From assembly GCF_028551255.1 (NCBI RefSeq), contig NZ_CP117030.1:310001-374000 (forward strand): 64,000 nt of DNA, in the 5' to 3' direction. The stretch is from Vibrio tubiashii (GTDB lineage: Bacteria > Pseudomonadota > Gammaproteobacteria > Enterobacterales > Vibrionaceae). The position numbers and the translations under genes are program-made. The notes under the pieces were generated by a model, which saw only the letters and a list, made by a program, of their open reading frames with translations, had not been told where the DNA came from and made no database searches. Every line of letters begins with the position of its first letter. The first letter of the stretch is position 1. Positions 19,419 to 28,206 of the stretch are shown here, piece by piece.

Positions 19419-20804
19419 TTAACCGTAGGCAATACTCGGGAACCAAAGTACTAACTGCGGCCAAACAACCAAACAGATAAGTGCGACCAACTGAATAGCG
19501 ATAAACGGAATAACGCCGCGGTAGATATCTTTTAGTGCGACACCCTCTGGGCAAACCCCTTTTAAGTAGAACAACGCAAAGCCAACCGGCGGGGTTAGGA
19601 AGCTCGTTTGCAGTGCCATAGCAACCAGCATCACGAACCAAACCAAGCTTGGGTTATCCACCACACCGTGACCATCCAGTTCAATTCCTAGGCTTGCGAT
19701 GACGGGCGCGAGTAGCGGCAGCGCAATCAAGGTGATTTCAATCCAATCAAGGAAGAAGCCAAGCAGGAAGACGATCATCAAGATGAAAGCGATAATTCCA
19801 TAAGGACCAAACGGTAAGCCGCTTAAGAATGATTCAATGAGTTCATCCCCACCTAGCTCTCGCAGCACTAAAGCAAAACAAGAAGCGCCTAAGAAGATCA
19901 TAAAAATGTAGGCCGTGGTGCCGTAAGATGACAGTAGTACCTCTTTCAGTACTTTGAGGTTAAGCTTCTTATTGTAAGCCGCGAGCATAGTCGCGCCCAT
20001 TGCTCCAATGCCAGACGCTTCAGTTGGCGTAGCCACTCCAGCGAATATAGAGCCCAGTACACAGAAAATCAGCATGACGGTTGGCGTGATGTCTTTGAAT
20101 ACTTGCAGAATCAAGCTCCAATCGACGGGTTCAACATCTTCTGGCACAGGCGCTTTGTCCGGATTCATCTTACCTACAACCAGAATGTAGATGATGTACA
20201 AACTACCCAGTAGTAAGCCCGGCATGATGGCTCCCATAAACAAGTCACCGACCGAGAGACCAAGCTGATCCGCCATGATCACGAGCATAATGGATGGGGG
20301 AAGTAAAATACCCAGTGTCCCTGCTGATGCGACGGTGCCAAGAGCAAGAGGTAGGTGATAGCCCTGACGCATCATGCTTGGCAGTGACATCACGGTTAAC
20401 AACACCACAGAAGCACCGATGATCCCAGTAGAAGCCGCTAAGATGATACCAATTGCCATTACAGTAATGGCTAAGCCACCGTGTACCTTACCAAACAGAG
20501 CCTGCATTGAAGCCATGAGCTTTTCCGCGATGCCTGATTTATCGAGCATGTTACCCATGAAGATAAACATAGGCAGGGCAACCAAGATCCAGTTGTCCAT
20601 GATCTTGTAGATACGGTTAACCACCAAACCCAAACTGGTGTAATCGAGGCCAGTAAAAGTATCGAGATAGATATCCGCGAAATACCCTACTGCCGCAAAC
20701 ACAACGCCAATACCACCAAGTACGTACGCAACTGGAATGCCGGTAAACAGTAACAGGATAAACGAGCCAAACATGGCGATCACAATCCATTCATTCGCTT
20801 CCAT
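19419..20804 (-). CDS. dctM: TRAP transporter large permease
   Basis: 461 residues from the ATG at 20804, which is preceded by AAGGAGCAAATC; an upstream in-frame start would lie inside dctQ. The protein is hydrophobic throughout, with about 12 helices and Gly-rich loops typical of DctM: ASAGTLGILLPPSIMLVI and GVATPTEASGIGAMGA. It forms the Na+-coupled transport channel in the inner membrane with the small permease. It overlaps dctQ by 14 bases. The substrate of TRAP systems is set by DctP. The neighbouring CoA-transferase and thiolase genes suggest a short-chain carboxylate. Confidence 0.93.
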   Translation of the reverse strand: MEANEWIVIAMFGSFILLLFTGIPVAYVLGGIGVVFAAVGYFADIYLDTFTGLDYTSLGLVVNRIYKIMDNWILVALPMFIFMGNMLDKSGIAEKLMASMQALFGKVHGGLAITVMAIGIILAASTGIIGASVVLLTVMSLPSMMRQGYHLPLALGTVASAGTLGILLPPSIMLVIMADQLGLSVGDLFMGAIMPGLLLGSLYIIYILVVGKMNPDKAPVPEDVEPVDWSLILQVFKDITPTVMLIFCVLGSIFAGVATPTEASGIGAMGATMLAAYNKKLNLKVLKEVLLSSYGTTAYIFMIFLGASCFALVLRELGGDELIESFLSGLPFGPYGIIAFILMIVFLLGFFLDWIEITLIALPLLAPVIASLGIELDGHGVVDNPSLVWFVMLVAMALQTSFLTPPVGFALFYLKGVCPEGVALKDIYRGVIPFIAIQLVALICLVVWPQLVLWFPSIAYG

Positions 20805-21348
20805 GATTTGCTCCTTTTGATTGTTCGCCGCCAAACAAAGTTTCTAAATTGCGCAGAATTCTCGCCAGCATCGACAGCAGTAACATCGTAAAACTTAGTG
20901 GGATAACGCTTTTGATAAGCCAGCGATAAGGCAGTCCGGATGGGGATGCAGAACTTTCATTTACGCGCCAAGACTCATAAGCGAAATCATAAGAGTGAAG
21001 AATCACAATCACGACAAAAGGTATCGCTAGCAGGGTTAGTCCAAACAGATCGACGAGTGCTTTTTTACGCTCCGAGAACTTGTGATAAAACAGATCGACG
21101 CGTACATGTAGGTTGGATATTTGCGCGTAAGCGGTACCAAACATTACCGCCGTTGCGTACAGGTGCCATTGCAACTCTTCAAGCGCGATTTGGCCATTGG
21201 AGAAGACTTTTCTCAGCACTACCTGAATGATGATCACTGCAACTAGGGCTAGGTTCGTCCAAGCCAAGGCCTTACTTGCGGTGGTGATTAAGCGTTCAAT
21301 GTGGCAGTACATAGGGACCGTCGGGGTTGAATACAACACTTTGCTCAT
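20791..21348 (-). CDS. dctQ: TRAP transporter small permease
   Basis: 185 residues with four membrane helices, as usual for DctQ. The LEELQWHLYATAVMFG segment with the preceding helix is characteristic of the family. It bridges DctM and the solute receptor in the membrane. It follows dctP by 64 bases and overlaps dctM, consistent with one dctPQM transcript. An N-terminal extension of about 15 residues before the first helix is slightly long. Confidence 0.9.
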   Translation of the reverse strand: MSKVLYSTPTVPMYCHIERLITTASKALAWTNLALVAVIIIQVVLRKVFSNGQIALEELQWHLYATAVMFGTAYAQISNLHVRVDLFYHKFSERKKALVDLFGLTLLAIPFVVIVILHSYDFAYESWRVNESSASPSGLPYRWLIKSVIPLSFTMLLLSMLARILRNLETLFGGEQSKGANHGSE

Positions 21349-21412
21349 TGGTTACTCCTTACAACCATGGCCGACGTTTTCACGTCGACCTTTAAGTCCA
21401 ATTTACGCAAGC

Positions 21413-22486
21413 TTATTGGCTTTGGGTTTCACGAGGTAAGAAGCCGTTTGCTGCCCACAGCGCGTATCCTTCACGGAAGGTGCTTAGGTCACTCCAGACT
21501 TTATCGAAGAATGGGTCGGCGGCTTTTTTCTCATCAACCACTTCTAGCCAAGTATTCTTAAACAGGCTGAGCATTTCCTTGTTCCAGTAACGAATCTCTA
21601 CGCCGTTTTCCTTAGCTTTTTCCATCGCAGCAAATTGCAGTGCTTCACCTTCTGCAATCGAGTAGGTCATGGTTGCCATACAAGTGGTTTCAACCGCGGC
21701 TTGTTGAGTGTCACTCATCTTGTTCCACGTATCTTTGTTGATCAGCAGCTCGAATACGGTCGATTGTTGGTGCCAGCCCGGGAAGTAGTTGTACTTAGCC
21801 ACTTTGTGGAAGCCTAAACGTTGGTCGATGGCTGGCTGAGAGAATTCTGAAGCATCAATCGCCCCCTTCTCTAGAGCGCCGAAGATCTCACCACCGGGTA
21901 GTTGAACCGTACCAACGCCAAGTTTTTCCATCACCGATGCGCCAAGGCCGAAGAAGCGCATGTTAAGGCCTTTTAGATCCTCTGGCTTCTCGATAGGTTT
22001 ACGGAACCAACCCGATGTTTCCGGGGAAATGATCGCACAAGGCATTACTTTTACGTTGTAGCCACCTTGGTCATACATCTCTTGATAGAGCTTTAGCCCG
22101 TTGCCGAAGAACAGCCACGCCATGTATTCACCCGCTTCTGGGCCAAATGGTACTGCTGAGAAAAGCGCAGACGCAGGAAGCTTACCTTGCCAGTAACCAG
22201 CGGTTGAATAGCCTGAGTTGACCTTACCTGTAGAGACCGCGTCTAAGATCTCAGCTGGATTGACCAATTTACCTGGCTCATAGATCTTCATTTTGATCGT
22301 ACCGCCCGAGGTTTTGGTGATGTGATCGGCGTACCATTGAATCGGTGTACCGAGAGCAGGTAAGTGGCTACCAAAAGCGATTGGGGTTTTCAGTAGTACC
22401 TTTTTATCTGCGGCTTGAGCGCTGATAGAAAGACCTGAAGCTGCAAGAGTGAGTGCAGTAGCGATGGCAACTTTCTTAAGGTTCAT
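21413..22486 (-). CDS. dctP: TRAP transporter periplasmic solute receptor
   Basis: 357 residues. A signal peptide (MNLKKVAIATALTLAASG and on) is cleaved after AQA at about residue 25. The DctP family motifs are visible: EIFGALEKGAIDASE and the long ligand-binding helices, with an Arg-containing NMRFFG region that usually binds the substrate carboxylate. It resembles the larger (about 360-residue) receptors for monocarboxylates or 2-oxo acids more than the C4-dicarboxylate type, but that is an impression. AAGGAGACACCCCC precedes the ATG. It faces the kinase gene divergently, so the sensor may control it. Confidence 0.92.
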   Translation of the reverse strand: MNLKKVAIATALTLAASGLSISAQAADKKVLLKTPIAFGSHLPALGTPIQWYADHITKTSGGTIKMKIYEPGKLVNPAEILDAVSTGKVNSGYSTAGYWQGKLPASALFSAVPFGPEAGEYMAWLFFGNGLKLYQEMYDQGGYNVKVMPCAIISPETSGWFRKPIEKPEDLKGLNMRFFGLGASVMEKLGVGTVQLPGGEIFGALEKGAIDASEFSQPAIDQRLGFHKVAKYNYFPGWHQQSTVFELLINKDTWNKMSDTQQAAVETTCMATMTYSIAEGEALQFAAMEKAKENGVEIRYWNKEMLSLFKNTWLEVVDEKKAADPFFDKVWSDLSTFREGYALWAANGFLPRETQSQ

Positions 22487-22688
22487 GGGGGTGTCTCCTT
22501 GTTAAGCTGAGTTCCTTGTCAATATTGAGAAATGTGAACATCGCGTAGTAATTTGTGTTAATGCAATGTTACATTTGGGCTTAAGTTTAGAGAGGGGATT
22601 TATTGCTCTCTATTGGGAGAATTGCGCAAATTTAGTCGGTATTAAGTGCAATTTTCCGAATAAAGTTTCAGTAAAACTACGTACAAGC

Positions 22689-24086
22689 ATGGATAGCGAA
22701 ATGGGATTTGTAAGTAACAGAAGGCTCACACTCAACATCATTCTACTATCGATAGTTCCATTAATTATCGTGGTAGTGATTGTTGCTAGCATCCTATTTA
22801 GTCAAGCAAAACAATTAGTTGAAGAGCAGGTTGCCTTGACCCGAAATAATGTCCTTGCGGTCAAGAAGCAAGAATTAAAACAGTACGTAGAAATGGCAGT
22901 CAAAAGTATCGAGCCTTACTACCTAGATGACTCGTTAACTGAGGAGCTAGCCAAGCAAATTGTTGCCGAAAAGTTGAGCAGCCTCACATATGGCAGTGAT
23001 GGTTATTTCTTTGCCTATACCTGGGAGGGTGATGCACTCGTGTTGCCATATCAAACAGATAGAATAGGTAAGAACTGGTGGAACGTCGAAGATGTTCAAG
23101 GCAAAAAACTGCTGCAAGAGCTCATCGAAGCGGGAAAAAACGGTGGCGGTTTTGTCGATTACTTATGGCACAAGCCATCGAAGAAAGAACCACTACCCAA
23201 GCTGAGCTATGCGGTCTCGCTTGATAAATGGCAGTGGATGGTGGGCACAGGGGTTTATCTCGACGATATTGAGCGACAAGTCGAGCATATGCAAAACGGC
23301 TTTGACCAGAATGTTGGCAAAACCAGTACCGCCTTGTTTGGTTTGGTGTTTGTTGCCGTGTCTGTAATTGCTGCTTTGGGCGCTTCACTCAATCTCAATG
23401 TTCGCCGATTAGCGAATCAACAGTTAAGCGTATTGAACCAACAGATTATCGATTCGCAAGAGAATGAACGTCGCCGCGTATCGCGAGAGTTGCATGATGG
23501 CGTCAACCAGTTGTTGGTCGCCGCTAAATACCGTTTAGACAATGTTTCCCAAGAAGCGAATGAAGAGAAAAAAGAACTCGAGCTCGATGCGAGTAAAAAC
23601 GCGATGGAGCAGGCGATTGTCGAATTAAGAAGAATTTCGCGCGATTTACGCCCACCGCAACTGGATGACTTAGGGTTGGTGGCGGGGATTGAAGCCTATA
23701 TAAACGAGCTAAGGGAGCGTACTCAGTTAGAGCTCGTGTTTGAACACGATATAGATGGAGAAGAGTTTTTACCAGAAGTAGAAACGACCTTGTATCGGGT
23801 TGTGCAAGAGGCACTGCATAACGTCGAAAAACACGCCAATGCACAAGGCGTTGATGTGATTATGCAAAGAGAAGGCAGAATGTTGATTTTAACCGTCAGT
23901 GACGACGGAGTCGGTATTCCGGCCAAGAAACTAAAATCAGGAAAGCGCAAACAACCTATATTTGAACATATGGGATTGCAGAATATGAAGGAAAGGATTC
24001 AGGCGATTGGTGGCACATTTGCAGTTACCAGTGAGCAGGGACAAGGTACAGAAGTACGAGTGAGCTTAAACATGGAGTTTGTATGA
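22689..24086 (+). CDS. Cache-domain sensor histidine kinase, NarL-type (HisKA_3)
   Basis: 465 residues from the ATG at 22689. The frame is open to 22566 but the extra 41 residues look non-coding; ATG at 22701 is also possible, and no start has a strong ribosome-binding site. Membrane helix 1 (about 15-37) is followed by a single Cache domain (SDGYFFAYTWEGDALV, then WQWMVGTGVYLDD) and a second helix (about 212-234). HisKA_3 has His269 in RELHDGVNQ and the HATPase has DDGVGIP. Single-Cache sensors commonly bind small carboxylates. The stop overlaps the response regulator gene as ATGA. Confidence 0.9.
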   Translation: MDSEMGFVSNRRLTLNIILLSIVPLIIVVVIVASILFSQAKQLVEEQVALTRNNVLAVKKQELKQYVEMAVKSIEPYYLDDSLTEELAKQIVAEKLSSLTYGSDGYFFAYTWEGDALVLPYQTDRIGKNWWNVEDVQGKKLLQELIEAGKNGGGFVDYLWHKPSKKEPLPKLSYAVSLDKWQWMVGTGVYLDDIERQVEHMQNGFDQNVGKTSTALFGLVFVAVSVIAALGASLNLNVRRLANQQLSVLNQQIIDSQENERRRVSRELHDGVNQLLVAAKYRLDNVSQEANEEKKELELDASKNAMEQAIVELRRISRDLRPPQLDDLGLVAGIEAYINELRERTQLELVFEHDIDGEEFLPEVETTLYRVVQEALHNVEKHANAQGVDVIMQREGRMLILTVSDDGVGIPAKKLKSGKRKQPIFEHMGLQNMKERIQAIGGTFAVTSEQGQGTEVRVSLNMEFV

Positions 24087-24715
24087 TTAGACTTGTATTA
24101 GCCGACGATCATCGTTTGATGCAGGACGGGCTAAAGTCGCGACTTGAAAGGGAAGACAACCTAGATATTCTCGCTTGTGTGGGAACAGGTATTGATGCAC
24201 TGGACACCACGCTGTCACTTAAGCCCGATGTGTTGTTGCTCGATATCAATATGCCGGGCCTCAATGGGATTGAAGTCTTAGAGAAGCTCGAAAAAAGCCA
24301 ATCACGCACGGCAGTGATTATGTTGTCGATGCACGATAGCCGAGACTATGTCGTTCGCTCTGTCAAAGCAGGAGCGAAAGGGTACGTGCTCAAAGATGTG
24401 GGTTCTGAAGAGTTGGTCATGGCAATCAATCAAGTGGCGCAAGGGCGTTCTTATTTGTGTCCTCAGGCATCAGACCGTTTACTTGAGCAGATAAACGACA
24501 AGCCAGAGCCAAAAGACGATACGCTGACTAACCGCGAATCAGATGTGCTAAAAGCGATTGTTAATGGTGCGTGTAATAAGGATATTGCCGACTCACTTCA
24601 TATCAGTGTTCGTACGGTAGAAACGCATCGACTCAGAATCAAAAAGAAGCTGGGCGCTACCTCAACAGCCGCGTTAGTCAAACTCGCTCTGCAAAAAGGG
24701 TTGGTGAGTGAATGA
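24083..24715 (+). CDS. NarL/FixJ-family response regulator
   Basis: 210 residues. The receiver domain has acidic residues D8-D9, phosphoacceptor Asp54 (LLLDINMPG) and Lys near 104 (YVLKD). The C-terminal LuxR-type HTH starts at about 145 (LTNRESDVLKAI) and ends in STAALVKLAL. It overlaps both neighbours as ATGA, so kinase, regulator and LysR gene form one tightly coupled cassette. Likely targets are the divergent TRAP operon and the downstream CoA-transferase operon. Confidence 0.93.
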   Translation: MIRLVLADDHRLMQDGLKSRLEREDNLDILACVGTGIDALDTTLSLKPDVLLLDINMPGLNGIEVLEKLEKSQSRTAVIMLSMHDSRDYVVRSVKAGAKGYVLKDVGSEELVMAINQVAQGRSYLCPQASDRLLEQINDKPEPKDDTLTNRESDVLKAIVNGACNKDIADSLHISVRTVETHRLRIKKKLGATSTAALVKLALQKGLVSE

Positions 24716-25659
24716 CAACGAATCTGCTTTCAAGCCGACAGCCTATTCTGGATAAGATCGTCTTTTTTTGTGCCGTGATTCGATTCGGCTCTTTTCGTGA
24801 GGCGTCCATTCAACAAGGGATTTCTCCTGCGGCGGGCAGTCGGTGGGTTAAAGAGCTTGAAGAAGCGATGTCTGTCGAGCTAATTAAACGCAGTACACGG
24901 CAGTTGATCGCCACTCAAGCAGGTCAATTACTTTATGAGCGCTTTTCCCCGCTGTTACCCGATATTCATAGCTTGTGTGAAGAGGTACAAAATCTAGCTG
25001 AAGAGCAGCGTGGGGAGATAAAGCTCTCTTCCACCCCCTTATTTGCACGTCAATATTTGACCAAGATTGTCGCCGAGTATATTGAAATGCACCCTCAGGT
25101 GAACTTTAAGATCTTTATTGAGGCAGGAGAGTTTGATCCACTCAGTATCGACTTTGCGTTTCGTGCCAGTGCCAGTTACGACGGTGAGCCAGAACAAGAT
25201 TTGTTACTTGTGCGTAAGCGGCTGCTGCGTGAGCCTTTATATTTATGCGCCTCTCCCCACTACCTTGCTCATCATGGCATACCAGAAAATCCCAATGAGC
25301 TTGGTCAGCATCGTTGCTTGTATGCGCGAACCTTGGTTGGTGGTAACCGATGGTGTTTTGAGCGTGATGGAGAAACGGAGATAGCCACCATTCAAGACAC
25401 ACTAGAGTGTGACAACAGCGAAATGCTGCTTGATCTTGCCCTAGAAAATGCTGGGATTGCTTATCTACCTCATTCCTTGGTGAGCAAGCAGATTCAAGAC
25501 GGCGAGCTGCAACACATCATGCAAGATTACCAGTGCGCGAGTTTTGATATCGACCTGTTTTTCCGCCCAAGAACGCCAATGCCAGAACGTTGCCTCGGCT
25601 TTAAACAGTACCTCTATCAGAGGGTCGAAGAGATCTGTGCCGCTTACTCCCCTCGCTAA
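24712..25659 (+). CDS. LysR-type transcriptional regulator in a two-component operon
   Basis: 315 residues. The N-terminal HTH is LysR-like but somewhat diverged (FGSFREASIQQGISPAAGSRWVKELEEAM). The C-terminal effector domain has LYLCASPHYLAHHG and AYLPHSLV. The ATG overlaps the stop of the response regulator gene, which is unusual because LysR genes mostly stand alone and divergent. It points to joint control of the transport and degradation genes by a periplasmic signal (kinase) and a cytoplasmic coinducer (LysR). Confidence 0.9.
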   Translation: MTTNLLSSRQPILDKIVFFCAVIRFGSFREASIQQGISPAAGSRWVKELEEAMSVELIKRSTRQLIATQAGQLLYERFSPLLPDIHSLCEEVQNLAEEQRGEIKLSSTPLFARQYLTKIVAEYIEMHPQVNFKIFIEAGEFDPLSIDFAFRASASYDGEPEQDLLLVRKRLLREPLYLCASPHYLAHHGIPENPNELGQHRCLYARTLVGGNRWCFERDGETEIATIQDTLECDNSEMLLDLALENAGIAYLPHSLVSKQIQDGELQHIMQDYQCASFDIDLFFRPRTPMPERCLGFKQYLYQRVEEICAAYSPR

Positions 25660-25681
25660 AAACTATTCCTAATATGAAATT

Positions 25682-25698
25682 CACAATCTCTATTTGTG
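25682..25698. promoter_or_regulatory. Possible operator dyad upstream of CoA-transferase gene
   Basis: CACAA-N7-TTGTG lies 79 bases before the CoA-transferase start. It fits the loose T-N11-A idea for LysR proteins and could equally suit another regulator. Short dyads occur often by chance, so this is only a candidate. Confidence 0.3.
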
Positions 25699-25776
25699 CA
25701 ATTAACAACAGCGCCGACAGGAACTAAGCTGATTTGGTAGAAACAAACTCGGGCAGAGACAACAAGGAAGGTTGAA

Positions 25777-27351
25777 GTGGTCGCAAAGCTTACGCCAGAA
25801 CAGGCAGCGCAATGGATTAATGACGGTGATTCAGTATTACTCGGGGGCTTCATTGGCAGTGTGGTGCCTGAAGCCATTGAAAGAGCCATCGGTGAGCGTT
25901 TTACTCACACTCAGCAACCGAAAGACCTTACTCTGATTTTTGCCGCAGGGCAGGGCGATGGGCGAGGTCGCGCCGTTAATCATCTTGCGAAACAAGGTCT
26001 AGTGAAACAAGCCATTGGTGGGCACTGGGGTTTAGTCCCTAAGCTACAACAGTTAGCGGTCGACAACCTGATTCAAGGCTACAACCTTCCTCAAGGTATT
26101 ATCTCTCACCTATTGCGTGACACCGCAGCAGGTAAGCCGGGCACGATGAGCAAAGTCGGGTTAGGTACGTTTGTTGATCCGAGAATCGAAGGGGGAAAGA
26201 TCAACTCAGCAACCACACAAGAATGGGTAGAAGTGATTGATCTGCTCGGAGGAGAACACCTTTTCTATCACAAACTGCCCGTCAATGTTTCCATATTGCG
26301 AGGTACCACAGCCGATGAGAACGGCAACATCACGATGGAAGATGAGTGCCTAATTGTTGAAAGCTTAGCGGCGGCGCAAGCAGCAAAGAACAACGGGGGT
26401 AAAGTGATCGTTCAGGTGAAACGTGTCGTCGAAGCCGGAACGCTCGATCCACATGCGGTGAAAATCCCTGGGATTTTTGTTGACGCTGTGGTTGTGTGCC
26501 AAGACGAGGCTGAGCATATGCAAACCTTCGCCACCATGATGAACCCTGAGTTTGTGGGAATCCCAACTCCTCAAGAGTACGCAACACCTTCTGATTCTAA
26601 CCAGCCTCCTAAGCTCGATGCGAAAACCATTATTGCCCGTCGCGCCGCGATGGAGTTAGAAGCTAACTCGATTTTAAACTTAGGGATTGGTGCTCCTGAA
26701 TATATCGCACAAGTCGCGCAGCAAGCGGGGGTTTTGGAGCATTTCACCTTAACGGTTGAGCCGGGCGCTGTGGGGGGAACGCCGCAAAGCGGATTGGATT
26801 TTGGTGCCTCTCGTTTACCACAAGCCATTATCAGCCAAGATCAGATGTTCGATTTCTATGATGGTGGCGGTGTCGATCAAGCCTTTCTTGGCTTAGCTCA
26901 ATGTGACCAAAGCGGCAATATTAATGTCTCTCGTTTTGGAAACAAAATTGCAGGTTGCGGTGGTTTCATCAATATCACGCAGAACGCGAAGAAGGTCTAC
27001 TTTTGTGGCACTTTTACCGCACAAGGTTTACAAGTTGAGGTAAATCACCAAGCTTTGACTATTATTCAGGAAGGTCGACAGAAAAAGCTCATTAACCAAG
27101 TAGAACAAATCACGTTTAGTGCTAAGCAAGCCGTTATGAGCAACAAGCCTGTACTGTACATCACCGAAAGAGCGGTGTTTCGCTTAACGGAGAATGGATT
27201 AGAGCTAATAGAAATAGCTCCGGGTATGGATTTAGAGCGAGACATCTTGCAGCACATGGATTTCGCTCCTGTCGTCAGTTCGTCATTAAAATTTATGGAT
27301 ACTGCAATCTTTGACACGCAGTTTCGACTCAAAATTAGTAAAGATGAATAG
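25777..27351 (+). CDS. Fused 3-oxoacid/acyl-CoA:acetate CoA-transferase (YdiF-like)
   Basis: 524 residues from a GTG start with AAGGAAGG placed 5-6 bases upstream. Both family-I CoA-transferase halves are in one chain: alpha part (LLGGFIGSVVPEA) and beta part (NLGIGAPEYIA, then TVEPGAVGG). Glu328 is the expected catalytic residue that forms the glutamyl-CoA thioester. The length and fusion match E. coli YdiF and mammalian SCOT in outline. It would activate acetoacetate or another short acid with CoA from acetyl- or succinyl-CoA. It precedes an SDR and a thiolase, and the TRAP/sensor genes lie upstream. Confidence 0.9.
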   Translation: MVAKLTPEQAAQWINDGDSVLLGGFIGSVVPEAIERAIGERFTHTQQPKDLTLIFAAGQGDGRGRAVNHLAKQGLVKQAIGGHWGLVPKLQQLAVDNLIQGYNLPQGIISHLLRDTAAGKPGTMSKVGLGTFVDPRIEGGKINSATTQEWVEVIDLLGGEHLFYHKLPVNVSILRGTTADENGNITMEDECLIVESLAAAQAAKNNGGKVIVQVKRVVEAGTLDPHAVKIPGIFVDAVVVCQDEAEHMQTFATMMNPEFVGIPTPQEYATPSDSNQPPKLDAKTIIARRAAMELEANSILNLGIGAPEYIAQVAQQAGVLEHFTLTVEPGAVGGTPQSGLDFGASRLPQAIISQDQMFDFYDGGGVDQAFLGLAQCDQSGNINVSRFGNKIAGCGGFINITQNAKKVYFCGTFTAQGLQVEVNHQALTIIQEGRQKKLINQVEQITFSAKQAVMSNKPVLYITERAVFRLTENGLELIEIAPGMDLERDILQHMDFAPVVSSSLKFMDTAIFDTQFRLKISKDE

Positions 27352-27470
27352 CGGTTCAATCGTTCATCGACTTCCAATCGACGCAGACACCGATAAATTG
27401 GTAGGCTAAGTGCGTTTGCAATTGATTGGTTTTACTCGTCAGTTTTTCATTTGCCCATAAGGATTAAGAC

Positions 27471-28205
27471 ATGTTTGAGAACAAAATTTGTCTGGTAACA
27501 GGCGCAGCGCAAGGAATAGGTCGAGCAATCACTGAGAGATTCGCTCAAAACGGAGCAGAAAAGGTATATGCCTTAGATATGAATTCGGACGGATTATCCG
27601 CGGCATTTTCTGATATAGAGAATGTGGAAGCTGTTACGGTGAATATCTGTGACCGACAAGCGATTGCCGAGCTGGTGGAGTCAATTAAACAGCAATACGC
27701 GCGCGTAGATGTGTTAGTGAATAACGCAGGCGTGACCCGAGACGCACTGATCGACAAAATGACAGAGCAAGAGTGGGACTTTGTGTTGGACGTTAACCTA
27801 AAAGGCGTATTCAACCTGACTCAAGCCATCGCTCCGTTAATGATGGAAAACAACTATGGCTCGATTGTGACTATGTCTTCAGTAGTTGGGACCGACGGCA
27901 ACATTGGACAAACCAACTATGCGGCCACAAAAGGTGGAGTTATAGCCATGACAAAAGGGTGGGCGAAAGAATTTGCTCGCAAAGGGGCTCAAGTTCGCGC
28001 CAACTGTGTAGCACCTGGCTTTATCGAAACGCCTATGACCGCTGATTTGCCAGAGAAAGTTCTCGATATGATGAAAGGCAAAACACCACTTGGCCGTATG
28101 GGGACAACCGAAGATATCACCAATGGCGTCGAGTTTTTAGCCAGTGACAAATCAAGCTTTATCACTGGGCAAGTGCTGAAAATAGATGGTGGGTTGGTAC
28201 TCTAA
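27471..28205 (+). CDS. SDR oxidoreductase, FabG/PhaB-like 3-oxoacyl or 3-hydroxybutyrate dehydrogenase
   Basis: 244 residues. Cofactor motif TGAAQGIG, NNAG, the catalytic Ser in MSSVVG and the Tyr/Lys in NYAATKG are all present, so it should be active. VTRDALIDKM is typical of the FabG/acetoacetyl-CoA reductase branch. In this operon it could interconvert 3-hydroxyacyl-CoA and 3-oxoacyl-CoA, or oxidise 3-hydroxybutyrate. The pair with thiolase also recalls polyhydroxybutyrate precursor synthesis, but no polymerase or phasin gene is nearby. The stop lies 1 base before the thiolase ATG. Confidence 0.88.
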   Translation: MFENKICLVTGAAQGIGRAITERFAQNGAEKVYALDMNSDGLSAAFSDIENVEAVTVNICDRQAIAELVESIKQQYARVDVLVNNAGVTRDALIDKMTEQEWDFVLDVNLKGVFNLTQAIAPLMMENNYGSIVTMSSVVGTDGNIGQTNYAATKGGVIAMTKGWAKEFARKGAQVRANCVAPGFIETPMTADLPEKVLDMMKGKTPLGRMGTTEDITNGVEFLASDKSSFITGQVLKIDGGLVL

Positions 28206-28206
28206 G

